DNA of 64,000 bases from contig BEDY01000006.1 in NCBI GenBank assembly GCA_002335605.1, positions 62,001-126,000 on the forward strand, in the 5' to 3' direction. Shown piece by piece: positions 31,413 to 41,603 of this stretch. Both the position numbers and the translations under genes were made by a program. The stretch is from Prillingera fragicola. Taxonomy: Eukaryota; Basidiomycota; Tremellomycetes; Trichosporonales; Trichosporonaceae. Position 1 is the first letter of the stretch, and every line of letters begins with the position of its first letter. A model generated the notes under the pieces. It did no database searches. It saw only the letters and a list, made by a program, of their open reading frames with translations, and was not told the DNA's origin.

Positions 31413-33000
31413 GGTGAGTTACGGTGTGGTGTAGAACCAAATTCCTGTAGAACTCCATGTATGTGTAGGCAACGTTGCGTCGAGGTGCAAGCTTGTGCAA
31501 GATGTATGACTGCTCAAGGAGCTTAAAGCGCGCATACAGACAGCTTTGTGAGCAGTCTTCGTTGATGAAGACGACGACCAAAAGTTAGGGACCGAGTTGG
31601 TTACTTAAGCGCGGATATAAGTATTGCCATACGCGCTCATCTTGATGAGGCTTATCGGGCAGGCTGTGGGGTGGAGATGGCCAGTCCCAGTTGGTGTTGC
31701 AAGGCGGGTTATGTGTACAGAAAAACTGGATGCAGATACAAGATCAGGAGGAAAAGAAACGGGGGGTGAGTGATGGACAAGAGAACCTGTCGAGGCCTGA
31801 AACCCATTTTAGAGGGTTTCTGGCCTTCTGGTTTGACGCTCCGTTGTCTGTAATGAGGTTCTTGCATGCGAGACCCGCTTTGATATTGGCATTCGCACAG
31901 TATTTATTTTGTCAGCTGTCAGGTGATTGCGGATCAGATGAATGTGAAGGTGTTGAGTGTGTGTTGAAGTTCGCCGCGCCACATGTGATTGTGAGTGGCT
32001 TTGTTGCTCCCAGCACTCTTCTATCGCCACGTGTTGTATATCCCCAAGTTCATTATCAGATATCAGCTTCGCTCTCACAAGTCCTTTGGCACTCATCCAT
32101 CTCGTCTCCAATGCACAGCAGGCAGTAGCTGATGCAGGCCAAGAACCAAGGGAACCTGAACAACACTCTCCAGGACTCGGGCCAATTCGCCCTCAGCTTG
32201 TCAGGAAACTCGGTGTCTTGAGAATGCCGAGGTTACGATGAAAGTTTTCCTCAGCTTGAGAACCTGTGGGCAGGCAAGCCTAATTTACAGATCGAACTCT
32301 CAGAGTCATCTGTGGAAGGGAACGAAGCCCCCTCAGAAGAATGGGCAGTGCTGCTCCACGGCTAAAGTGGCGCTTTCTGAACTGTCTCATCAAATGATCA
32401 GTAATGTCTCGCCACTGGTTCATCTCGTTGCAGACAGCGATAGTGTTGCATCTTGTTTTGAATGATTGACATAAACTTGGCTATGCTTTATTCTACTGAT
32501 ATCTCACTAGGTCGAGACTTGCGAATGCTCTCCTGTGACAGCGCTTGTAGGTTTTGGTCCCTGAATGGTACAGTAGCTTTCAGTGCGCGCGCAATGGGGG
32601 ATAAGGAGAACTCTCAACTCATCAACCCTGCCTCTTGTACATCTGACAGTCTACTCTTACCCTTGGCTCATGGAAATTGAAGTCCTTCGCGCGCTGCAGG
32701 CCACCGGCCACAGTCCATGGCCCATAGAAGCGCTAAAGCAAATAGCCAAATAACATCCCATTAAAAAACCTATAACTGATGCTACATTACAGCGCCTCCC
32801 TGCGCTTGCCCTACTCGTTACTGCTCCCTTGTTGCTACGTATACGTACACGCACCTACTCCTCATGTCTCGCCGACAGCGGCATCGATAAGCCGAGCCAA
32901 TGACAGACCCAGCTTGTACTCTGTGTGCTCCTCTCAGCAGCACCCGCGCGGTACGCTGTGGGTAACCATTATAAGACCAGGACGCAGTGTGGTTCACGCC
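31413..33000. other. Intergenic: formamidase promoter and Zn2Cys6 gene 3' side
   Basis: About 1.6 kb and noticeably more AT-rich than its surroundings. Open frames at 31691-32128 and 32462-32680 have no features of real genes. Confidence 0.5.
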
Positions 33001-35365
33001 TTAGAAGAACGCAACCGACAGCCCCTCCCTGACCATCTTATCATGCCAATCGACCAAGCGGCCCGTCTCGTCTGTCTCCTCCCAGACCTTCTCGACGAGC
33101 GCAATGTTGTCGAGCCACACCCGCTCTGGTCCAGTGCGGACAAGGAATGTCATTGAGCGTTTCCTGTCCGCGTCGGTTATGCTCAGTGTCGCAGCGAGAA
33201 AGGCTGGCAAAGCGATAAAGCCCCACAGGTCACCGTTGGGAAGCTGGGTAACGCTCCCGAGCAAGCTGAGCATCTCCGCCCGTGCGCGTCGGAGAACCGG
33301 GTGAACTCCTCCCACGCGATGAACGCTCTGATACAGTAGGATAATGGCACAGTGACGCCACAGCTCGCCCGCTATTGCGCGGGATATGAGCGCGGCCGAG
33401 TCAAGTCCAGTGTGCGCCAAGGAGGCGGGTTGCCACGACTGGAGGGCGTTTTCAATATCGTCGGCCTGCGTCTTGACAGCCGACGCTTGCATGCTGGGCA
33501 GCTCGGCGCACAGGTTGACGACCTTGGCGAGGAGAATGACAATGTTGTCTGGCAGGCCCAGATAGGTTGACCACGATTCGTCCTCGGGGGTGAGAGGGTT
33601 TCCCTGGTCTGCTGTGTGGTCGGCGGTCCAGAAGTTGAAAATTGTGCGGCGACCCCGCTGGACAATACACCGACTGACATCCGACAGGGCAAACAGTCGC
33701 AAGGAGAAGAGCTCGCTGCACCGCAAATTGGACAGTGTGAGGGGAGGATGGTCGCAATTGAAAGCGGAGCGGACGAGCCGGTCACCGAGTGCAAGCATGT
33801 TGTACGATGGTGCTGCACCACCGCGGATAAATTCGACCAGCTGAAGGTCGATCACGCCCCACAGCAGATCAGACAGCTGCTTTTCGTCGGTCACCACTGT
33901 CTTGCGCAGTTCCTCAACGGCATCCTCGGTCCACTTTGTGCTCTCGAGATCCCGTGCGAATGGCGTCGAGACGTGGTCCACGTAGAGCCTGATCTTGCGC
34001 ACCGCTCCTCCCTCGCCACTCTTGGACAGGTTTGTCGGCGATGTCGCACTCCGAGGAACAGAGTTGCCACTGGCATCCACAATGCCGGCGCCACGGCAGG
34101 CAAGCTCCATGAGCTTTGGTCGGCGGTCTGGGTCGTCCGTCTCAGGGTCGGACGCAAACAAGAAAATGTAGGCTGCGCCAACGGCATAACGCACAGCGCG
34201 CATGACGCTGTTGCTGTCGTTGAGCGCCAAGATCCTCGCTCGCGCATAGTCTCGTGTCGGTCCCGGCAATCCCACCAGCCAGCTCTCGACCACACGCGCG
34301 TAGATCTCGGCCAGACTCACACCTTGGCGCATCGGCTTGTCACCATTGAGGAAAAGCACTCGGGATGCCGCGTTGAAACCAGTCTGCCGTCCGGCGTCGC
34401 CCGAGGCGGGCCGCGGTGAAAAGTTGGCGCTGAGGTCGTTCCAAAAGTCTAGCAAGCCGTCGCCCATGCCACCGTTGGATGGCGGCTGCGTTGCGTCAAT
34501 TGCCAAAGAGCCATCTGGACATGTCCTGAGCACTGCTGAGGGACCTGTGTGCAGCCCTGGCCAGTCGATGAGAGGTTGGTTGAACGGGAAGCTCATCAAC
34601 GGTGGTCGGCTGTCCGCCGCTGTAGGGTAATCATTGTTGCTCCACAGATTGTTGAGCGGCAGCACACCCTCTGATGAAAGCGACAGTGGCTGTGATGTTG
34701 GTGTCGGGTTGATACCAGTGCCGAGCAGCGACTGGGATCCTGAACTGCCGTCCAGTGGCAGAGCTCCACCAAGCGGACTCGTGGTCGGAATGCTGTTGCT
34801 GCTCGACGACCGCGCAGTCGGCGATACGCCATAGCCATTCGTTGTCGTCCCTGCGGGCAACCCGGTCACGGGAAGCCCATTGTCGTGCGGAAACATGAGA
34901 CTTAATGGATCGACCCTGCCGTTGCTGTTCATATCGTGGTTCACCACGCCGTTGCTCGGCACTGGACCGGCCGCCGTGTCACTAGCGGACCCACTGCGGC
35001 CCCCATGGCTCTGTGCACCAGAGCTGGCACCGCGGACTGGGCCAGCGGTGCGCCCCGCACACTCGAACCCGCCCTGCACGCAGCGTACACAGAGGCCTTC
35101 GGGAGTCCATTCCTCGTCACACTTCTTTCCTCGTCTAAAGTCATGTCAGCACCTGTCTCACGGGATTGTCTTAGCATGGTTTGATCGCCACTGAGGAGTG
35201 CGAGACTGTCTGACATGCCAGTACTAACCGTTTACATGTTCCGCCTGCAGGCGTCAGCTAATCCCATAGCAGTTTCAAAGCCTACTCACAGCCTGTCCTG
35301 GACCTTTTGAACGGCCCCCGTCGCCGCCTGACTACGCGCTCAACTCCAGACTTGCTGTTACTCAT
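33001..35365 (-). CDS. Zn2Cys6 transcription factor
   Basis: Three exons: 35290-35365, a 16-nt exon 35229-35244, and 33001-35134; introns 45 and 94 nt; 741 residues. Splicing restores a perfect binuclear zinc cluster at residues 26-56: CGTCKRRGKKC, DEEWTPEGL, CVRC, VQGGFEC (spacing C-x2-C-x6-C-x9-C-x2-C-x6-C), preceded by the basic run RRRRGPFKRSRTG. Without the microexon the second Cys is lost. A Ser/Thr/Gly-rich linker (60-210) leads to a helical region (about 250-741) resembling the fungal-specific regulatory domain, including ARVVESWLVGLPGP, VGAAYIFLFASDPETD and LFSLRLFALSDVSRCI. Its target genes are unknown; neighbours give no clue. Confidence 0.9.
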
Positions 35366-36887
35366 AGTCGGTGTCGTTAGGGGCGGAGTGTTCGGCCGTG
35401 CTATCCAGCAGCAGGGAAGAAGCTGGAGTGAGTGAATGGGAAGAGGGAGTGGAACAGGCAGAACGTTCGTCTTTGGGGAGAAGGGAAGGTGACGAGGAAT
35501 GTAAAGTGTCGGTCGGCGGTGTATTGATCGAGTGGAGGAAATATCCAGCTAATCGTCCCAACTTTTGTTTATCGAATTTCCCTTTTGTTTCTTGCACACG
35601 ACGTTTGTAATTGTCCTCCTCTCTTCCCAGAAAAGCAACAGTCTGCTTCAGCTACCGGAGAGCTGCTGTCCGGCTGTTTTGACGTAGATTGGAGATCGAG
35701 GGTAGTTACAGGGCGGAGGATGAGAGCATCACAAAAGGCTAATGAAAGAGATTGTAGGAGAATCGCGACGGCTATTGGGGAATGAAGGTCGACGGCGGAG
35801 ATGACTGAGAGCAGGGAGCAGGAAGCAGGGAGTGCACGACTCGAGTCGTCGCCACGGCATAGCCTGGACGAAGGGTTCGTCGTTGCCTCGGCTGTGGCTG
35901 TCGGGGCCGCCGAGCGGGGTGGTGCGGGGGTGGCGGGGGCGAGGGCTGGAACCAGCGACGGCGGGTCTGACCGAGTACGGAAAGAGAGACGTTGTACAGT
36001 TGTGCAGATGTGTGTATTCCTGGAGCCGATACCTCGACCGTCTGCTCTGCCTGGACCAAGGGACCCCAGAGCTGCCCGTGCAATGGTCACCACGATGAGA
36101 ATGTTGCAGAGTGAGTCAACGGGATGCTGGAAATTAAGCGCGCTTATAAGGGATGTTCGCGGATATACAACCCCATTTACCGCTTATACCTGTTAATAGT
36201 TATTCCTGACAGTTTTGCGGCCTACTCACTCTGCAGCGCTGCCTGCTCATACGGGATCATGTCGGCTCCCGAAGAGCACATGTCCGAAGCCGGATAGTAG
36301 CCGCAAAACGTGAGCAAGCATGACAGGAAGAAAAGGGCGGTGGCGGTTGTGGCGTCGCCTGAAGCTTCTTGGCGGCAGTGGGCTGGCAAAAAAGGTTCGA
36401 TGTCATAGCCAATGCTGAACGCCACAACGGGGAACACTTCGGTGAACGCACAGGTTGTGCAAATTGGCCGACCGGTGACCGACCATTTGCAGGACTGGAG
36501 AGGTACGCCCCTGGCAAAGACTTCGCAACAGAATGGCATGTGAGAATTCCAGCGCAAAGGTAGCCTGAGGGCCTGAGGGGTTGTGCAGCTCGTTGGCCAT
36601 GACCTGGAACGCGCTGTGGCCTGGAATCTAGGGATAGAACAGTCATGGATCCGAAGTAATTGCAGTTTTCGCTGCTTGGCTGATGCGAAGGTCTTAAACA
36701 GTGAAGGTGGGCTAGATGATGAAGATGTATCATGGCACTTAAACAGTGAAGGTGGGCTAGATGATGACGATGTATCATGGCAGTCGTCTACCAACCGTCT
36801 ATGACCCCAAAAGTATGAATTATAAAGTTCTGCGCCCTTCTCTCCAATGACCTCTCCCGTGTCTCTCGCTCTCCTCCCATCTGCAGG
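35366..36887. other. Intergenic: Zn2Cys6 promoter; unresolved minus-strand frame
   Basis: About 1.5 kb. The left part is the Zn2Cys6 promoter. On the minus strand between 36230 and 36600 there is a frame with a plausible hydrophobic helix (TALFFLSCLLTFCGYY) ending in a GTGAGT donor, but no consistent gene could be built. A 45-bp tandem duplication lies at 36693-36782. Confidence 0.45.
36693..36782 (+). repeat. 45-bp tandem duplication
   Basis: Two adjacent 45-bp copies (36693-36737 and 36738-36782) beginning CTTAAACAGTGAAGG, differing at one base (GAAGATG versus GACGATG). The period is a multiple of three. Confidence 0.9.
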
Positions 36888-39220
36888 CTACTGCACGGTA
36901 CACCTCGTGTCCAAGCCAGCATCCTGCATCGTCTCCTGTGCGATTTCGCTCGTGTTCTCGCGTTGTTTATCCTTGACTTCGCGGGGAAACCAGTCGCGCA
37001 TAAAGTTCATGAGCGACACGTCCAAGCAACTCTTGTCTGCAGACAAGACAGTCGGCTGCCTGCAGAGAGGGCAGTTTTCCTTGTACCGCTGCTGCATCTT
37101 GACAAGGCAACGGACGCAGAATAGGTGACCGCATGTTAGGCGGATGGGTTTGAATGCGATTGACATGCAGATGAGGCATGCGTAGTCATCCAAACTGGGC
37201 AAGATTCTGGGGCTGTCAGTTTCTGCACTACAACAGTCAGGAAGGAAAACTCACGGAAGAAGTGTGTCGGTCAAACTAGCCAGCAGCACATGCGGCAACG
37301 ACGTGTTATAAAACGTCCACATGGACACATTGCCGGCACGATCGACGGGCACGGACAGTGACTGACGCACAAACGACGCCAGGCCAGTCGAGGCAGTTAA
37401 CGCCGTCCGCTTGTCGTGCTTCTTCAAAATCTTGCGCGCCGCCTCAATGTTTGCTATGCGGAACCGCTTCAGATCCAGCAGTAGAACGTTGAGACGGAGG
37501 AACTCTTCCCATGCCTTGCGTGTGCGCTTGCCCTTTAGCGAGCGACGGTCGCCAAGACCGCGCTTGACCACCTCGTTGGCGAAGTTCTTGAGACGGCGTT
37601 CGGCCTCTTCAACGGAGCGCTCGCCACGGTCTCGCTCAGCGTTGGATTCAAAGATCTGGGATTCGATCCACAGACTGAAAATCTCGCGCCACGCATACAG
37701 GTCCTTTTGACTGGGCGAACTCGACTTGTATTCGTACTTGGTGACCACGTCCGATGACGGCGAGCTATTGAGTGGTGTCGGGACGACAATTACGCCGTCT
37801 CCAGGCTGGATTGACTCTGAGATCATGCGGCATAGCTTGTCAACCGACTCGCGGAACAGCTCCTGCTGGGCAGTGTGGAATTCAGAGAGCGAAGTGAGAG
37901 CAGCTGTAAGGACGTTGAAAAAGGCGACGTCCGATTGCAACGGAATGATGAATTCGCGGTCGCCTGGGCTTGAGCTCACTGGCACACCAGTGATCGAGGC
38001 CCCGCCTTGCGCTGACTCTGACAACAGCAGCCCATCGTCCCAGGGCGATATGGCTGCTGGGGCAGGTGCCATCATTGGCGTCCGGTCATCCGTGAGGTCG
38101 ACAACGGATGCGCGGGGTGTCGCCGCCTCGCCAAGTGAAAGTTCGCCCATAGACTCTGACACATGTCCAACACTTGCCAAGGCCCAAATCGGTGACGCAA
38201 CCGATCTCAATTGTTGCAATGACGGACTGGCGGGACTGCCTGGTGCTTGTTTCAGCACCGGCGTAGCGAGGAGCTGGTTGTCCTTGCTCAGCTCGATGAT
38301 ATCCAGGTCATCTTCGTCCTCGGTGTCAGAGTCGGGTTCCGTATTGCCCATGGACATGGAGTCGAGCGACTCTGAGGTGGTCGGATCCGATGATGAACAG
38401 CTTGGCAGTGTCTCATGCTCAATGTGGGCCACATGCAGGCGGATATGCGGCACTGGGTTGTGCTCGTCACCTGCCAAGTCAGCTGCGTACCAAGGCCAAG
38501 ACATGTCACGCCCACTTACCCAGTTCATACTGAGCCCTCACACCTCCCTCGGCAACTGCACGCGTCACAATGCGGCCTCGTTGGTCGCTGGCTACCGAAC
38601 CAACCGGGCTGCGCGAGCGCAAGTGCGAAGTGTCCGGACCTACTCCACCGCTCGTTGAGCGCAGCATTTCGGCCACACTGATCGGCCTGCTCCTCCCCGG
38701 GGAGTTGGACCGTTCGGGAGAGAGCCCTCCAAATTCACCACTAGCTTCTGACAACAGGCGCACCCGGAAGCGATGGGGTACACCAGAGGCATCGACACCT
38801 ATCCCTGGCAGCTCTTCTTGCTCCTCATCGTCGAACACGGAATCGATGTGAGCCGGCCTGGGACTCGAGCTCCTCGCACGAGAAGACTGTGGGTCGTCGC
38901 CAACTTCAAACTCGAACTGAAAATCTTCGTCGACGCCGGGCGATGCCTGGTCGACTGAACTCGAGCGGCTAGGCCCAGAGCCACTACCTGCAGCTCCGTC
39001 GGCAACGAGGAGCCGCTGCAGGACCTGCGGGGACAGACCCATACCCTCGAGCTCGGTGACTACATTCTTGATGAGCTTTTTGAGCTGAACGTTAGCGTCA
39101 GCGGCGTCCAGGGGCATCGTCATTGTGGCTTACCTTTCCGTACTCGATGGCTGACGTCTTCCAGTCGTCTGGAAAGTCGGATTGCTCCAGGATGTGCTGA
39201 AACTCTTTGCCGTACTTCAT
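36888..39220 (-). CDS. SPX-RING E3 ubiquitin ligase (NLA-like)
   Basis: Exons 39134-39220, 38520-39084, 37255-38470, 36888-37206; introns 49, 49 and 48 nt; 728 residues. The N-terminus MKYGKEFQHILEQSDFP continuing into EYGKLKKLIKNVVTEL is the SPX start helix. After a Ser-rich acidic insert (about 60-375) the SPX domain resumes (VAFFNVLTAALTSLSEFH, LLDLKRFRIANIEAARKILKKHDKRT). The C-terminal RING finger (from residue 633) reads CLICMSIAFKPIRLTCGH, then CVRC and CPLC. SPX domains bind inositol pyrophosphates, and plant NLA proteins of this layout ubiquitinate phosphate transporters. A phosphate-signalling role here is inferred. The large insert inside the SPX domain is longer than usual. Confidence 0.9.
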
Positions 39221-40795
39221 CGTGGTAGGCTAAGCGCGCTGAGAGCTGCGCGGGAGATTGATGGATAGCGCGCAAAAGAGAGGTGCCAAGAGCAAGGCGA
39301 GGAGGAAGGTGGATGACCGCGTTGAGTGTTCTTGATTTGAGAGATTCATTCACAGGCGCTGAGTGCGCCCTATGCTGCCGATGAGTGTGAAGCCATGCTC
39401 GTGTGATATTTCTGGCTGCTCCCTTAGCGGGACGGGGGAACTAGAGAATCGGGAGGCGTGCGGGGGGAGATGGATGTGGGCAATGGGTTGAAATGTGTGG
39501 AGAGAACTACAGAACTGTACATCAAACGTGCGTGGTATCTTATCCAACCCCCTCCTTCCCTCCATTGAGCCTCCACTTGTTGCAACCCCCGTGGGGGAGT
39601 GGCCCCGCACAATCAGTATGTCCGCCAATCTTCTGTGATCTGTTGCTTTTGTCCTACATGCTGTCCATGGCCGCCCGGGGAACCAGGAATTCCATGACAG
39701 AAGAACCAAGGGGCATGGCATGCGATGAGGAATGATAATTTTGTTGATGGCTGTCTATTCGCCGAGATTGATGAACACCATCGAATGGAGCGGGTGATCA
39801 TTCCACGCTAACGGCAACAGCTCCGCAAACAGCCTGTCCTCCTCTCTACTTGGCGATACGATACGTATATGCTACTAAGTGCAGCATCTCTCGAGCAGAC
39901 ACTCAGCATTAACCCGGAACTTCAGCAGACATACACAAAGCTACTCGTGCAGGGAAGAGGTGCTCGGCGGTTAGCTGCGGATGCTACAGCCGTCCCGTAC
40001 AATTTAAAGTGACTTGGACCTCTTCGAAGACCAACAGCAGCAGCATAGTGGTCGTGCCACACACTTCGATGCTGGAAGTGTCACCTGCTCCAAGGGTGGC
40101 AGTGATACAGACGTCAGCAAACGCCATTAGACGCCAGCATGCCCATGTTATACACTGCCAGCGCCCTGGCACTCTGCTTGAAGGTCTTGCAATCTTACCG
40201 CTATCTTCTGTGCACGGTGCTCGAGCTTCTGTACACTCTTCGCAACACCGTTCAAGCGTGTGCTGTAATGATTTAAGCTTGAGCGACGTTCGCGGCGGGC
40301 TGTACGCGCCAGGGCAATCCCTCCTCTCCTTGAGCAATGCACTCTCAATCTGTCTCGAGACCGACCGATCTGCGCTTGACAATGTAGAGCCGACATGCCG
40401 TGGTTCTTAGTGAGCTGCCGAATTGGGCAACGCCTTGCTGATAGACATGTCGCTCGTGGCCGCTGACACTGCGACGGTCCGCACCTTCATGCAGAGGTGA
40501 TGCTCATGGTCAGATACGTCTGGTTGCGCTTTCGATCTGTTCTGCTGTGGAGGACTTGACAGTAATAATCAGTGATAGTGTGCAGAAGGAGGCGACATTT
40601 CGGTTCAATTGCGGTTTGAGCTGTCAATGAGCACTAGCAACCGAATCTTGTCAGTCAGCGAGATGAGATGGTAAGTCAGATGTGACACGTAAGGCCCGCT
40701 TGAGTCTAGCTGGCCAAGAATACTATACAAGGTGTCATGCTGGTCTAAGAATATGCAATGCGATGAGTGAGTGGTGGTAGATGAGGCATGTAAGC
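39221..40795. other. Intergenic: SPX-RING promoter; weak frames around 40 kb
   Basis: About 1.6 kb. On the minus strand 39984-40396 two overlapping frames are open (one with ALLKERRDCPGAYSPPRT, one with LNGVAKSVQKLEHRAQKIA), but neither can be given a start, splice sites and stop that agree. No gene is called. Confidence 0.45.
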
Positions 40796-41243
40796 TCATA
40801 CCCGAGGCATGCGCTGCTTGAGGTCTGCAATCTTGGTGTCGAGCTCGCGACCCTCGAGGAGTAGCTCCTTGCGCTCATGTTCCAGTCTTGGGCTGTTAGC
40901 GTCCGCAAACATAAAGTCTGGTAGCCGTAGCCCACTTGATCCCAGCCGGATCGCCGACTCACTGGGCTATCCTTGCCTTCATCGCGCGCTGGTGCTTGAG
41001 CTGGTGGTCCTCGGGCACCTTTTCAATCTCGTTGGCGAGGTAGTGCTCTTTCAGGGCCATGCCGCCGTAGATTGAGACTGGGAGGTTGTTAGACTGCACT
41101 TTGCCGCGGAGAACGGCAGCGGTGGCCTGGTGGCCGGTGGCCGGTGGAGGAGAACATGGTGGGATTTGACTTTTTGAAGACCTACCTGGGACGACGACTA
41201 GACATGATGCGAGAAGAATCTTGTTTGCCTGGATGAGCCGCAT
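40796..41243 (-). CDS. Small membrane-anchored coiled-coil protein, probably mitochondrial
   Basis: Three exons (41186-41243, 40963-41077, 40796-40886; introns 108 and 76 nt) give 87 residues. The first 26 residues form a basic-flanked hydrophobic segment (MRLIQANKILLASCLVVVPV), then a Glu/Lys/Arg-rich helix with heptad character (ARIAQLEHERKELLLEG, LDTKIADLKQR). The layout, a short N-terminal anchor plus coiled coil, is that of small inner-membrane assembly factors such as Pet117, and the size fits, but no diagnostic residues allow a firm call. It shares a 360-bp divergent promoter with SET9. Phases 1, 2, and a clean stop support the model. Confidence 0.65.
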
Positions 41244-41603
41244 GTTGGAGCAAGTGATGGACAAGCGTTGACTGAAGAAAACTGACGCAAGAGACGTCCA
41301 GTAGCAGTCTCGTGACAGATGAGCAGTAAGAACGATGAGCAAAAGTACAGGATTGACCGAATGCGGGGCCAGGAGGTGCAAAGGGCAATGGACGCGTCGG
41401 ACCTATTTGTCTCGTTCGGTGGTCATTGCCCCCCCCCGCGTGGTCGTCCTCGGCTCCTCTCCCCTCACACACCAACGAGCCCCCATTTCATCTTGCTCTT
41501 TCCATCCACCCTTGCATCTGCGCATACGCTTCCCTCTCTTCTGCACCATCGTCGCCGTGCCGCACACACATCGGCTCGATCCCGCCGGCGACCTGTGGCG
41601 CTC
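41244..41603. promoter_or_regulatory. Divergent promoter of the small membrane protein and SET9
   Basis: 360 bp between two divergent start codons. The SET9 side has a CT-rich leader (about 41440-41600). No TATA box is seen. Confidence 0.5.

Noticed and set aside
31691..32128. Plus-strand frame of 145 codons
   Set aside because: No homology pattern; it lies in the AT-richer formamidase promoter and overlaps an equally long minus-strand frame.
39984..40410. Two open minus-strand frames and one plus-strand frame, each around 80-130 residues
   Set aside because: The frames overlap each other, lack agreeing splice sites and show no recognisable domain. Kept only as an uncertain interval.
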